Shown one piece after another: positions 17,909-27,500 of a DNA stretch of 64,000 bases; the stretch's first letter is position 1, and each line of letters opens with the position of its first letter. The translations under genes were made by a program, and so were the position numbers. This DNA comes from JALZUE01 sp051251725 (GTDB taxonomy: Bacteria; Pseudomonadota; Gammaproteobacteria; Enterobacterales; Alteromonadaceae). The stretch is taken from assembly GCA_051251725.1 (NCBI GenBank), contig JBPOFN010000012.1:49264-113263 (forward strand). The letters run 5' to 3'. Below the pieces are notes generated by a model, which saw only the letters and a list, made by a program, of their open reading frames with translations, was not told the DNA's origin and did no database searches.

Positions 17909-18688
17909 TTAGAACGAATAACTCGCGCCCAAAAATAGACCTTGGTAAGTGTCATCTTCGGTAATAAAACTATCGGTAATTTCATCACCTATGGTGGTAA
18001 CTGAGAGTGCGCCGATGGCTGTCCACTTAGCATTAATTTTATAACTGCTCGACACGCCAAGTATCATATTATAAGTAGCGTCAGCTTGGTAAAAAGTATT
18101 GCCTGCTGGCGTATAATAATAATCAACCAAGTCTTGATCTAAACCTTCAATCGCCGCGGTTAAACTTAAAGAATAATTAGGCGCAACAATAACCGTGTAA
18201 GCCGCTTTAATAAAAAGCTTAGTGCCATCTGAAGTATTAGAAATATCTTGTAGTAGCCCTGCTTCCATAACAAACAAGCCATTTTTATATTGAGCATTAA
18301 TGCCCGCCATGATCGAATCATCGCGATCTTTTATTAATAGCGGCTTACGCTCGTTCGCAACATCCGAGCGTTTAATACCGCTATGAGTGGTGATAACACC
18401 GCCGACACGAAAATCGTTATGAGGCTGGTAAATCCATGCGCCTAAACGATTAAATTTCAAATAAAAACGGTCGTTGTAACTGATATTAATTAACGGCACT
18501 AGGCTATTTTCTGAATGCCTGCCGCCAAAATAGCTTGGAAAATTAGTAGCGCCGAGACCAATTTGGCCATGTAAGCCCTTTTTATTATCTTGATTGAGAT
18601 CAGGAATATTATTCATAGTTGCTAAGGTTGAAGCGGCGAAGACGGAAGAACTAGCCATTGCTAAGGCTAGGGCAATGTATTTAATCAT
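17909..18688 (-). CDS. MipA/OmpV family outer membrane protein
   Basis: A 259-residue outer-membrane beta-barrel of the MltA-interacting protein/OmpV family. It has a signal peptide (MIKYIALALAMASSSVFA), then amphipathic beta-strands ending in the barrel signature GLFLGASYSF with a terminal Phe. I chose the ATG at 18688 over an upstream one because AGGAG lies 8 bases before it and the signal peptide begins there. MipA binds MltA and PBP1B in E. coli, but most homologues are uncharacterised porin-like proteins. Monocistronic with its own terminator. Confidence 0.85.
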   Translation of the reverse strand: MIKYIALALAMASSSVFAASTLATMNNIPDLNQDNKKGLHGQIGLGATNFPSYFGGRHSENSLVPLINISYNDRFYLKFNRLGAWIYQPHNDFRVGGVITTHSGIKRSDVANERKPLLIKDRDDSIMAGINAQYKNGLFVMEAGLLQDISNTSDGTKLFIKAAYTVIVAPNYSLSLTAAIEGLDQDLVDYYYTPAGNTFYQADATYNMILGVSSSYKINAKWTAIGALSVTTIGDEITDSFITEDDTYQGLFLGASYSF

Positions 18689-18916
18689 TAATTGGCTCCT
18701 ACAAATCATTAATAAATGAATATTATCTATTAGATATTTGGCTACCATAATAACGCTAAATTAAGCCTTGATATAGCCAAGAAGTCATTATAATACACTT
18801 ACTTACAATTATAATTTAGAGCTCTTGTACTGTTCAGTCTTTGAAGCATAAAAGCCTTTCCCTGTTAACCGGATATTTAAATAAAATACCCGATTAAAAA
18901 CGTGACGTTGCAATGA

Positions 18917-20710
18917 TTAAAATTGCTTTTGTTCAAAATCAAACAACACCTTTGAGTCGATTAGTGAGGTCGCTGCCAGCGAATGAATTCGGGGTAATAA
19001 TTTAGTGAAATAATAATGCGCAGTTTTTATTTTAGCGGCATAAAAATCGTCTTTTGCTTGTGGCTGTTGTAATGCCGTTTCTGCCATGCGTGCCCAAATA
19101 TAAGCCATGGCGACATAACCAAACAAATGTAAATAATCATTGGCGGCAGTTCCTAAAACATCAACATCTTGCTCTGCTTGAGTGATTAATTGCTCGGTCG
19201 TTTTTGTTAATAATTGCAGCGCACTGGTTAGCAAAGTAATCAAGGGGCTTATTTCAGTAAGGTTTTCAGCCGCTCGCTCCTTTTCTATGTAAGTACTTAC
19301 TTCCTCAATAAATACCGACATTAACTGCCCTTTCGAAGAAAAAACTTTTCTTGCGATCAAATCCATAGCTTGAATGCCATTGGTGCCTTCATAGATTTGC
19401 GCAATCCGGCAATCTCTCACTAACTGTTCTTGCCCCCATTCCCGAATATAACCATGGCCGCCAAAAACTTGCTGCCCTGCCACTGTTGACTCAAAAGCAA
19501 GATCAGTAAAAAACGCTTTTGCTAAAGGCGTCATTAAAGCCACTAATGATTGCGCTCGCTCTTGCGTTTGCCCTTCACCATAAGTGGCAATATCAAGCTG
19601 TAAGGCAATATATGAAGACAAAGCACGCGAGCCCTCAGTCAGCGCTTTCATATTCAGTAACATACGGCGCACATCGCCATGGACCATTATCGAGTCTGCC
19701 GTTTCATTCGGTGACTTAACACCGGTTAAAGACCGACTTTGCTGGCGATCTTTTGCATACTCTAACGCGTTTTGATATGACCGTGAGGCTGCGCCAATTC
19801 CTTGAATACCGACACCAACACGTTCAAAATTCATCATAGTAAACATCGCTGCTAGGCCTTTATTAACCTCGCCAATTAAATACCCTTTCGCTTGGTCAAA
19901 ATTCATAACACAGGTTGAAGAGGCATGAATGCCCATTTTATGTTCAATTGAACCACAGGTAACATTATTCTTTTCCGCTAAACTGCCGTCTTGATTAACA
20001 TTAATTTTGGGTACTAAGAACATCGAAATACCACGTGAACCCGCTGGAGCATCGGGTAATTTTGCCAACACTAAATGAATAATATTTTCTGCTAGGTCAT
20101 GCTCGCCGGCAGTAATAAACATTTTACTGCCGGTTATTTCATAACTGCCATCACTTTGCTCAATCGCTTTGGTTTTAATTAAACCTAAATCGGTACCAGC
20201 ATGCGCTTCGGTTAAACACATTGAACCTGTCCACTCGCCGGCATATAAACGCGTTAAATACCGCGCTTTTAATGCCTCACTACCATGTTTAGCAATACTT
20301 AACGCTGCGCCTGCGGTTAACCCCGGATAAAGAGAAAAAGAAATATCGGCGCCACATAACATTTCTTCATGAAATGCCGTTACCATTTTTGGCATGCCCA
20401 TGCCGCCATAATTAACATCACCACCTAACGCTGGCCAACCGCCCTCAACATAATGTTGAAATGCGGCTTTAAAACCAGGCGGCGTAGTAACCTCGCCATT
20501 ATTAAAACTCACGCCAACTTCATCACCTTGACGTGAAATTGGCGCAATTTCTTGCTCCACTAATTTGGCACATTCTTGTAAAATAGCATCGGTGGTTTCT
20601 CGGTCAACGTGTTCAGCTAAATTTGGCAACGTCGGCCAAATCTTTGTTACGTTAAAAACCTCGTAAAGTAAAAAATCCATATCTTTTAATGGAACTTGAT
20701 AATCCGCCAT
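18917..20710 (-). CDS. Acyl-CoA dehydrogenase
   Basis: A 597-residue FAD enzyme that introduces the alpha-beta double bond into acyl-CoA in beta-oxidation. The order is N-terminal helical domain, beta domain with the FAD/substrate motif MCLTEAHAGTDLG, C-terminal helical domain with the catalytic-base region IYEGTNGIQAMDLI, and a C-terminal extension typical of the ~600-residue subgroup. The ATG at 20710 begins MADYQVPLKDMDF, usual for the family; an upstream TTG is possible. A PsrA-like palindrome lies 24 bp before the start, which fits regulation by fatty acids. Chain-length specificity is not readable. Confidence 0.9.
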   Translation of the reverse strand: MADYQVPLKDMDFLLYEVFNVTKIWPTLPNLAEHVDRETTDAILQECAKLVEQEIAPISRQGDEVGVSFNNGEVTTPPGFKAAFQHYVEGGWPALGGDVNYGGMGMPKMVTAFHEEMLCGADISFSLYPGLTAGAALSIAKHGSEALKARYLTRLYAGEWTGSMCLTEAHAGTDLGLIKTKAIEQSDGSYEITGSKMFITAGEHDLAENIIHLVLAKLPDAPAGSRGISMFLVPKINVNQDGSLAEKNNVTCGSIEHKMGIHASSTCVMNFDQAKGYLIGEVNKGLAAMFTMMNFERVGVGIQGIGAASRSYQNALEYAKDRQQSRSLTGVKSPNETADSIMVHGDVRRMLLNMKALTEGSRALSSYIALQLDIATYGEGQTQERAQSLVALMTPLAKAFFTDLAFESTVAGQQVFGGHGYIREWGQEQLVRDCRIAQIYEGTNGIQAMDLIARKVFSSKGQLMSVFIEEVSTYIEKERAAENLTEISPLITLLTSALQLLTKTTEQLITQAEQDVDVLGTAANDYLHLFGYVAMAYIWARMAETALQQPQAKDDFYAAKIKTAHYYFTKLLPRIHSLAATSLIDSKVLFDFEQKQF

Positions 20711-20733
20711 TGAACACACCAAAACTCAAAATT

Positions 20734-20747
20734 CAAACATACGTTTA
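20734..20747 (-). promoter_or_regulatory. PsrA-like operator before acyl-CoA dehydrogenase
   Basis: The sequence CAAAC-ATAC-GTTTA matches the CAAAC-N2-4-GTTTG pattern of PsrA, the TetR-type regulator of fatty-acid degradation in Shewanella and Pseudomonas. It lies immediately upstream of the acyl-CoA dehydrogenase start. Confidence 0.5.
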
Positions 20748-20922
20748 AATATAATTAACTATTGTTAAAAGTAAAGCTTAATCAGAACCGTGCAATATTG
20801 TCCCGCTTCAAGTATCTTCTATTTGAGCCGATATAAACTATATTGAAAATGAGCAGTTAAAGCGCTTACAAAACTAGTCGTTAAACTTAGCACTGAGATT
20901 TGAATATCATTAAAGGAATTAT

Positions 20923-21882
20923 TTGTACGTGAAGTTGTTCTTAAAACGTTTTATGTTAATGGCGCTCTTAGTCGTATTAAGCAAAAGCTTAATGGCTAAG
21001 CAAACCTCATTTAAGAAAAAAGAGCTGGGCGACGCTTATCAATTTAGCTATCAATGGTTAGATCACCAACAGATAAGTCGCGAGTTATCGTTTCCATTAT
21101 CAAAGTCATTATTATTTAGCCGTTTTCGTAACTTTAAAAGCTACCAAGCTCACATTGCTCAACGTTCTATCAACAAGCGGGTATTATTAGCATGGCGCAA
21201 AGATGCCGTTAAAAACAGTCAGTTAAAATTACTGAAACAGCAAGGTAATTACCACTTATCAATTACCGCTAAATCGGAACATGCTCTACAAGCAGCGCAG
21301 GAAAAAGTTAACGAGCTAACAATACAAGCGACTAATGACTATTTAGATAAAGCCTATTATCACACCTTTACAACACCCGATAACATTATTGGTATCAAAC
21401 CTAATCACCCAAAAATTGTTGAGCTTTCAGTCGAAGATTTTAAAAGCATTAAGCCATTAATTTTAGAACAGGTTGACTTGAAAAATATCAGAACCGCGAC
21501 CAATTATGTGCTGGGTTTTATTCAGTCGGTTCCTTATGCAACACTTGAATCAAGAATTACATCTTCAGGTGCGGGGTTTAATCCACCCGCTAAATTATTA
21601 TGGGAAAACCAAGGAGACTGCGACAGTAAAGTAACGCTCACCGCGACGATTTTACGAGCGCTAATGCCACGGGTAAAAATCATGTTAGTTTTTATTGATG
21701 GTCACGCGTTAATTGGTATTGAAACCCGCTTACAGGTCAATGATATGACCGTCACCATCGACGGCGTTAATTACGTACTTGGTGAGCCAACCGGTAGCGA
21801 TGTTATACCGCTAGGCACCATTTCAGTTAACTCAAAGCAAGCGATTCTAAACGGCATGTATGTCACACAAGAGATTGAATAA
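20923..21882 (+). CDS. Secreted transglutaminase-like cysteine protein
   Basis: A 319-residue protein with an N-terminal signal or anchor (hydrophobic residues about 10-25). The C-terminal part carries a transglutaminase-like triad: Cys233 in QGDCDSKVTLTA, His261 in FIDGHALIGIE, and an acidic residue in YVLGEPTG, where family members usually have Asp. The likely role is periplasmic amide or peptide-bond chemistry, but no substrate can be named. The start is TTG at 20923 (AGGA 5 bases before); GTG at 20929 is possible. It stands alone between genes of the opposite strand. Confidence 0.6.
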   Translation: MYVKLFLKRFMLMALLVVLSKSLMAKQTSFKKKELGDAYQFSYQWLDHQQISRELSFPLSKSLLFSRFRNFKSYQAHIAQRSINKRVLLAWRKDAVKNSQLKLLKQQGNYHLSITAKSEHALQAAQEKVNELTIQATNDYLDKAYYHTFTTPDNIIGIKPNHPKIVELSVEDFKSIKPLILEQVDLKNIRTATNYVLGFIQSVPYATLESRITSSGAGFNPPAKLLWENQGDCDSKVTLTATILRALMPRVKIMLVFIDGHALIGIETRLQVNDMTVTIDGVNYVLGEPTGSDVIPLGTISVNSKQAILNGMYVTQEIE

Positions 21883-21970
21883 CAGCTAAACCGGCTAAGT
21901 AAATATCAATATAAACACTATTTAGTTGCTCGCAGAGACTAGCGGTTTATTAATGTGTTATTAAGTTATA

Positions 21971-23551
21971 TTAAAAACGATAATTTATATTAAAATCAAA
22001 AATCTCAGGCTTAACACTGTATTTAGCAGTAAAAGAATAATTAGCTAAAAACGGTTTACTTTGATAACTGACAACAACATCGTTTTTATCTTCACTGGTT
22101 ATTTTAGTAATAACAGTTAAATTGATATTACCGTGATTAGTGCGCCATAGAAGATCATTAAACAACGCTAAATCAAGGGTATTATTATTGAACGAATACG
22201 ATAACTGAGGTAAAACAGATACTTGAAAATCCTTTGTTCCCCAAGTTTTTCCATAAGCTAAATCTAGCCCCCATTTTAAATTGCCATTTAACTTAGATTT
22301 GTCTCCTGAGCCAATATAAATACGCCAAGAATTAAAGTCCATAACACTAAAGCTAGTCGCAAATGATTCTATTTCGATTAAATCAAATTTACTTATAAAA
22401 GCATCATCATCAAATATGCTTAGCTCGGTGTTTAATATATTTAATGTGCCGCTATAAATATTATTTATCTTAACTTTCTGCCTAGAAATAAAAGAAGGTT
22501 TATAGCCGATTTTCAAGAAGCTTTTATTTTCAACCGTTTCAAAACCCAACCTTATTTCGTTTGGGGGTAAGCTTGCGATTAAATCATGACCAGCAGTAGG
22601 CTTATGTTCAGGTTTAATATAATGCATATTTTTTATTATTTGATAATTAGCAAGCGATTTATTTTCATAATTAAACTTAATATTTGAAATTAAATTTAGA
22701 TCATATTTACTTGAGTCTGATAAACCGTAGTGATCGATTTCATTAAATTTAATGAAATTATCAATTCTTTTGCGTTCTAACTGTTTTTTTGAGTAATAAC
22801 TTTTGTATAATATTTCGATGTCTGGTAGTAACACTTGTGGTGTTAATTCCACCAAATTATTTTCTAGTAGTATATTTATCAACTCTGACGGCTGTAAATA
22901 GCTGTTAATATTTACTAAATTTGAAAAACGAGGACTTATTGAAGCTAATAAAGTAAGCAGCTCAGTTGTACAGTTTTTATTAAAAAAGTTATATGAGCTA
23001 TTTAAACTATATAACTCGTAAGCCTTAAGAAGTAATAAAGACTTTTCAACCTTAGATAATTTTAAAGTATAAAGTATTAGGCTTCTCTGCTCTTTTACTA
23101 AGTATTCTTTTGCCACATCGTAGAAGTTTGCAAAAGAATATCGTCCAGTTAACCCACCAAATATCGCTTTATTAACCAAACTTATAAAAGGTATTCCGTC
23201 AGGAATAACCGCTGAATAACTATAAACCTTACTAAAGTTTAAAGATTCACTTTTACGGAAAATTAAAAAGTTATGTCCAAAGTATGACATTGGCGTTGAT
23301 AAAGTCGGATTTGCGAACACAATAACCGCTTCATCAAAGGCTGATTGTTTAATAAATGTTGCAAGACTAGGGCAATCTTTGAAAGTTTCGGCTAAACCTT
23401 GCTCTAGAAATGTTTCTTTAAAATATTTAGCGGGATATAAACACTTATCTTCAACATCTTTAGATGAGGATAAGTTATTAGCCGTAGCCAAAAAAGAAAG
23501 GGGGGAAAAAAATAATATTAGGACAGCTGAACGCTTAACAGGAAAGTACAT
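21971..23551 (-). CDS. DUF4105 (Lnb-like) envelope protein
   Basis: A 526-residue exported protein with signal peptide (about 5-25). The N-terminal domain matches DUF4105: conserved MSYFGHNFLIF with its His and FFNKNCTTELL with its Cys, residues that are catalytic in the Lnb lipoprotein transacylase group. The C-terminal ~200 residues are beta-strand rich and end NYRF, suggesting an outer-membrane barrel or sheet. The ATG at 23551 fits the signal peptide and overlaps the upstream ORF by 17 bp. The gene is more AT-rich than its neighbours. Function inferred only from family. Confidence 0.72.
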   Translation of the reverse strand: MYFPVKRSAVLILFFSPLSFLATANNLSSSKDVEDKCLYPAKYFKETFLEQGLAETFKDCPSLATFIKQSAFDEAVIVFANPTLSTPMSYFGHNFLIFRKSESLNFSKVYSYSAVIPDGIPFISLVNKAIFGGLTGRYSFANFYDVAKEYLVKEQRSLILYTLKLSKVEKSLLLLKAYELYSLNSSYNFFNKNCTTELLTLLASISPRFSNLVNINSYLQPSELINILLENNLVELTPQVLLPDIEILYKSYYSKKQLERKRIDNFIKFNEIDHYGLSDSSKYDLNLISNIKFNYENKSLANYQIIKNMHYIKPEHKPTAGHDLIASLPPNEIRLGFETVENKSFLKIGYKPSFISRQKVKINNIYSGTLNILNTELSIFDDDAFISKFDLIEIESFATSFSVMDFNSWRIYIGSGDKSKLNGNLKWGLDLAYGKTWGTKDFQVSVLPQLSYSFNNNTLDLALFNDLLWRTNHGNINLTVITKITSEDKNDVVVSYQSKPFLANYSFTAKYSVKPEIFDFNINYRF

Positions 23552-23825
23552 CGACAAGCTTAATAGCAAAAATGGCAGGGGTGAGTTGTTGATTGCTGAT
23601 TAAAATCACCTGGTCTTTGGCTATTTCTTGTTTGGCACATTCAAGCTGACTTTTAATTTCTGCTATCAACGAAAAATTATCAAGATTAACCTGACGTTTA
23701 ATCTCAGTATGATGCATAACGATAAAACTATAGATTTTAGGATCTGTATCCCAAAGAACATCTCTAGCTTTAAGTATATGAATATTTGATATAGATAAAG
23801 CTAGAGCAAAGATAAATCTTAACAA
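23535..23825 (-). CDS. Small exported hypothetical protein
   Basis: A 96-residue ORF starting at TTG, 6 bp after the PEGA lipoprotein gene and overlapping the DUF4105 gene. A hydrophobic leader (LRFIFALALSISNI) suggests export. Two Cys residues (CAKQEIAKD and the C-terminal Cys) could pair. I do not recognise the family. Its place inside a tight three-gene unit argues that it is real. Confidence 0.55.
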   Translation of the reverse strand: MLRFIFALALSISNIHILKARDVLWDTDPKIYSFIVMHHTEIKRQVNLDNFSLIAEIKSQLECAKQEIAKDQVILISNQQLTPAIFAIKLVDVLSC

Positions 23826-23831
23826 ATTCGA

Positions 23832-24200
23832 TTAATCTTTCTTAGCTTGTAACTCAAAGAAGTAAGCGTTTGGTTCATATTTCTGCCAAGCGCCTGTAAT
23901 TGCATCTGTCGTACTTAAATCCCAAAAAATATTTAGCACACCAACACCATCAAAACTTTTAGTAATGTCACGAGTTACCGTTTGATAACCGTCCATTTTA
24001 ATCATCACTGTACTTTTTGCGCTTTTCTTTAAAACGATAGTTAAAGGCGTAACACCTACTCTAGCACCATCGATAAGAATTGCAGCACCTTGAGGTACGC
24101 TATCAAAAGTAACAGGTTGATTAGTGCCGCTAATCACTGTTGCGCAACCAGTTAAAAATAAAATAGTAAGAGACAGCAATACGTTACGTACGTTTTTCAT
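23832..24200 (-). CDS. PEGA-domain lipoprotein
   Basis: A 122-residue lipoprotein with lipobox LTGC (Cys19) and one PEGA-type domain (SVPQGAAILIDGARVGVTPLTI), a fold thought to bind surface layers or protein partners. AGGAT precedes the ATG. First gene of a three-gene unit with the 96-residue protein and the DUF4105 protein. The shared envelope location suggests a common, unknown cell-surface role. Confidence 0.78.
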   Translation of the reverse strand: MKNVRNVLLSLTILFLTGCATVISGTNQPVTFDSVPQGAAILIDGARVGVTPLTIVLKKSAKSTVMIKMDGYQTVTRDITKSFDGVGVLNIFWDLSTTDAITGAWQKYEPNAYFFELQAKKD

Positions 24201-24526
24201 AATAATCCTTATATGTTTATGTATAGACCACGAATAAAACTAGAATGTTAATAAAAGCATTTAATCAAGGCGGGGCGAGGTTAATAGAAAAGGGGTTATA
24301 TGGCAATATAAAATGCTGATTTTATGAGTAATGGTTCTCTGATGAAGGCAGGCAAGAAGTAATTTATCGAATCATTTTGTATTCAAAGAATTAAACATCC
24401 TTTGACGATAACGCTTTTAGCTTCAGGCATTCTATAGAACGCCCTATTCACTCCTGATAACTTACCTGAAATTAACTTAATTTCAATTTATTTAGTGTCT
24501 ACAATGCTCTGTTATTTCTTTAACTC
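24201..24526. other. Intergenic region without recognised features
   Basis: A 326-bp gap between two minus-strand genes. I see no open reading frame, RNA gene or clear terminator. A short inverted repeat TTCTATAGAA (about 24430) is too weak to call. The promoter of the PEGA gene should lie near 24210-24270. Confidence 0.4.
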
Positions 24527-27500
24527 TTAATCAACATCAAAAGAGAAATAGAGATCGGCTGAGCGCTCGATGCCGGAAACGGTTTCTAGCCATAATCGGT
24601 TTAATAAATAAAATCGAACGGTTAATTCATTGACCGGCTCTGTGACCCCAACCCCGTATTTTAAATAGATATTGTCATCAACATAACCTGCAATTGAGGC
24701 AAATTTTTCATCGCCATCAATTTCAATATTATTGATCAGTGGTAGTTTTTCTAGCTGTTCAACCACACCTGACGCACTCGCTAATGTTGCCCCTAAAGTC
24801 ACACCTAAACCGTTATTATTAGTGGTTTTAGTGTCGATACCGCGGCCTCGTAATATATAAGATAATATCTCAGCTTTCGACTTTGTTGGTTTCGAAAATA
24901 AATTAACCGATAAGCTGTTGGCTGGACCATAAATTTCTATCCCAGCGGTAATGTTTTCTTTCGAAATATAACGCACAGCCTTAAGATCAATTGACGGATT
25001 ATCAACTGGCCCGTTAAATGAAATGCGTCCGTTATTAACAGCTAAACGCTGACCATACGCTCGGTATAAACCATCAACAATGGTTAAATTACCAAACAGT
25101 TGTAGCGCCTGATGGGCTTGTTGTTTAACTAATAATTTTCCACCCAACAAACCGTTAAAGTCATAACCTGATATTTTAATGGTATCGGCAATATTGAGTT
25201 TAATATCGGTTTCTAACGCGAAACGGGTGGTAGGACTAACCTCTTCACCACTATCGTTCACAATAATAATATCGTCACTTAAACTAACACTACCTTCGGG
25301 CAATTTATTAATCGTTAAGCTGCCCTCTTTGACATCAATTTCTCCGGTTATTTTTAAGGTGTTATTATAAAAATGGCCGCTTATTCTCGGGGCAATTACC
25401 GCTTTAAGTAACGGTGGATGAGCAAGCGATAAACGATCAGCAGTAATATTTAATTGCGCCGACAGCTGCTCTTGCCAATTAATGTTACCGGTAAATTCGG
25501 CGCTGTCAGTATTGATAAATCCTTTGCCAAGTAGTTCCGCTTGTTTGCCCATTAATTCAATATTAATGGCCAGATCATGAATACTATTAGTAGAGCGGAT
25601 CGCTTTTATCGCGGTTTCTGTAATGCCGACTTTGCCATAAAAGTTAGGGGATGTAAGCGTGCCGTCAATAGTAACATTGGCGTTTAATAAACCGTTTAGT
25701 TCGCTTATTTCAGACAAGTAACCTTGTAAGAAAAACAGATTCAAATTATCAACATTGATCTTACCGGTTAATTCGCCAGCCTTGGCAAAATCAACCTTGG
25801 TATTAAGATCTAAAATCGCAGCTTGATTAGTTTTTTGTGGCGATAATAGCAAATGCGAGCTCAGAATTTGTTCACTCAAATAAAATGTCGCTTCGCCTTT
25901 TTGCCAGCTTAAAGTGATAGGCTGCTCTTGCAAATCTTTTTGCTTGAGGAGTTTTATTTCACCGGCAGATAATTGTGTTTTTACATCCCAGCTTAACGCT
26001 TTATTCGGAGCCCACGCCACGGTAATTTCATTATTTAACTGGGTCGTAACATGAATATCATCAGGAATAAAAATATCACCAATGTCTATTAAGTTAATAT
26101 CAGCGAACAGCGTTATTTTACCGCTGTCAGTGATCGTGATGTCATTGGCTGCACATAACTTAACGCTTTTTCCATGCCAGCAATGCTTTTCAACAGCAAA
26201 GCTATTATTTGTCACTAAATAGCTGAGAGCAAATTCTTTGTTCGCTTGCCATTGCTTGTCTTTAACGCCAATTACGGCTTTATTAACTTGTGCTTGCCAC
26301 TTGTTAAGTTCCGCTAACCACTGACCGTTTAACGAGATATTACCGGTAATATCGCCGAGCCAATTAGCGTCTATTTGTTGCTGGTTATAATCACCAACAA
26401 TTTTCGCTTTAAAGTCTAATAACTCAGTTGCTTGATAATCAATTTTCTCCGCTGTTATCGCTAAATTCAGGGCATGATTTTTCAACGGTTGATAATTGGC
26501 CTGTACTTGTAAATTAGGGCTAGCGATATTTTGCCAATATAAATTGCTTAACTGGCTGCTAATTTGTAGTTGCGGCTGTGCTCGCTCGCCGGTGATCATA
26601 AAGGTTGAAGCAAGCTCACCTCGACTATCTGCTAATAATTCTTCAACTTTAGGAACGCTGATCACACCGGCAACATGCCACTGTTCGTCACTAAAGCCAT
26701 TGATTGCTAATTTTGACTCGCCCATTCGCACACTTAAAACGCTAGGTTTCAATTGCCACAGGCTATTAAGATCTAAGCTGCCATTAGCGGTGAGCGCATT
26801 ACCATTAATATCGCCACTAAAGGCGACATCATTAACTTTTATCGCCCAGCTTTTAATCGCTAACTCATTGTTTTCGCCGTTAACGTTAAAGTCGCCAGAT
26901 AAACGACCATTAAGCGCGAGATCATCTTTTATTAACTGTGGCAGTGTGAAACCGGCCGATCTTGCTTGTACCTGCCATGAGGGCTGACCACGATAAGAAA
27001 AATGCCCTTGTAAATTTAAGCTGCTGTCAGTTTTAGCATCTTTAAATATCAGCGATTTAACCGTCAGCTTATCTTGCTGATGACTGGCGTTTAGCTTCAA
27101 TTGTGCATTATGATAATGGTGAGCACTAATATCGGCACTGGCAGATATTTGCTGACGATTAATATCACCGTCTGCGGTTATTGTCACCACCACCGGCGTG
27201 GTTGCACTTAATAAGGTGTTTAGTTGCGGAATGTTTTTTATTTGTAATTCGCTAGTAAAAGGCAACTCAGCTTTTGTTAAATCAACCATTCCTTGTACGC
27301 TTAGGCTAGTATCACCTTCAAGCTTGGCCGTAATCGCTAACTTAGCTAGATCACCGCTTAACTGAATATTTTGTTTAGTATTTTTTAAAAGCGCTAACGA
27401 CTCAATATTATTTAATTGCATTGATGAGCTGAGCTCAAGTTGATAAGGCGCAATAAAGTTAGCATTACCTTGTAGCGTAAGTACGCCGTAGTCGGCATGG

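Noticed and set aside
24420..24450. Possible terminator around TTCTATAGAA
   Set aside because: The stem is short and interrupted, and no T run follows on either strand.
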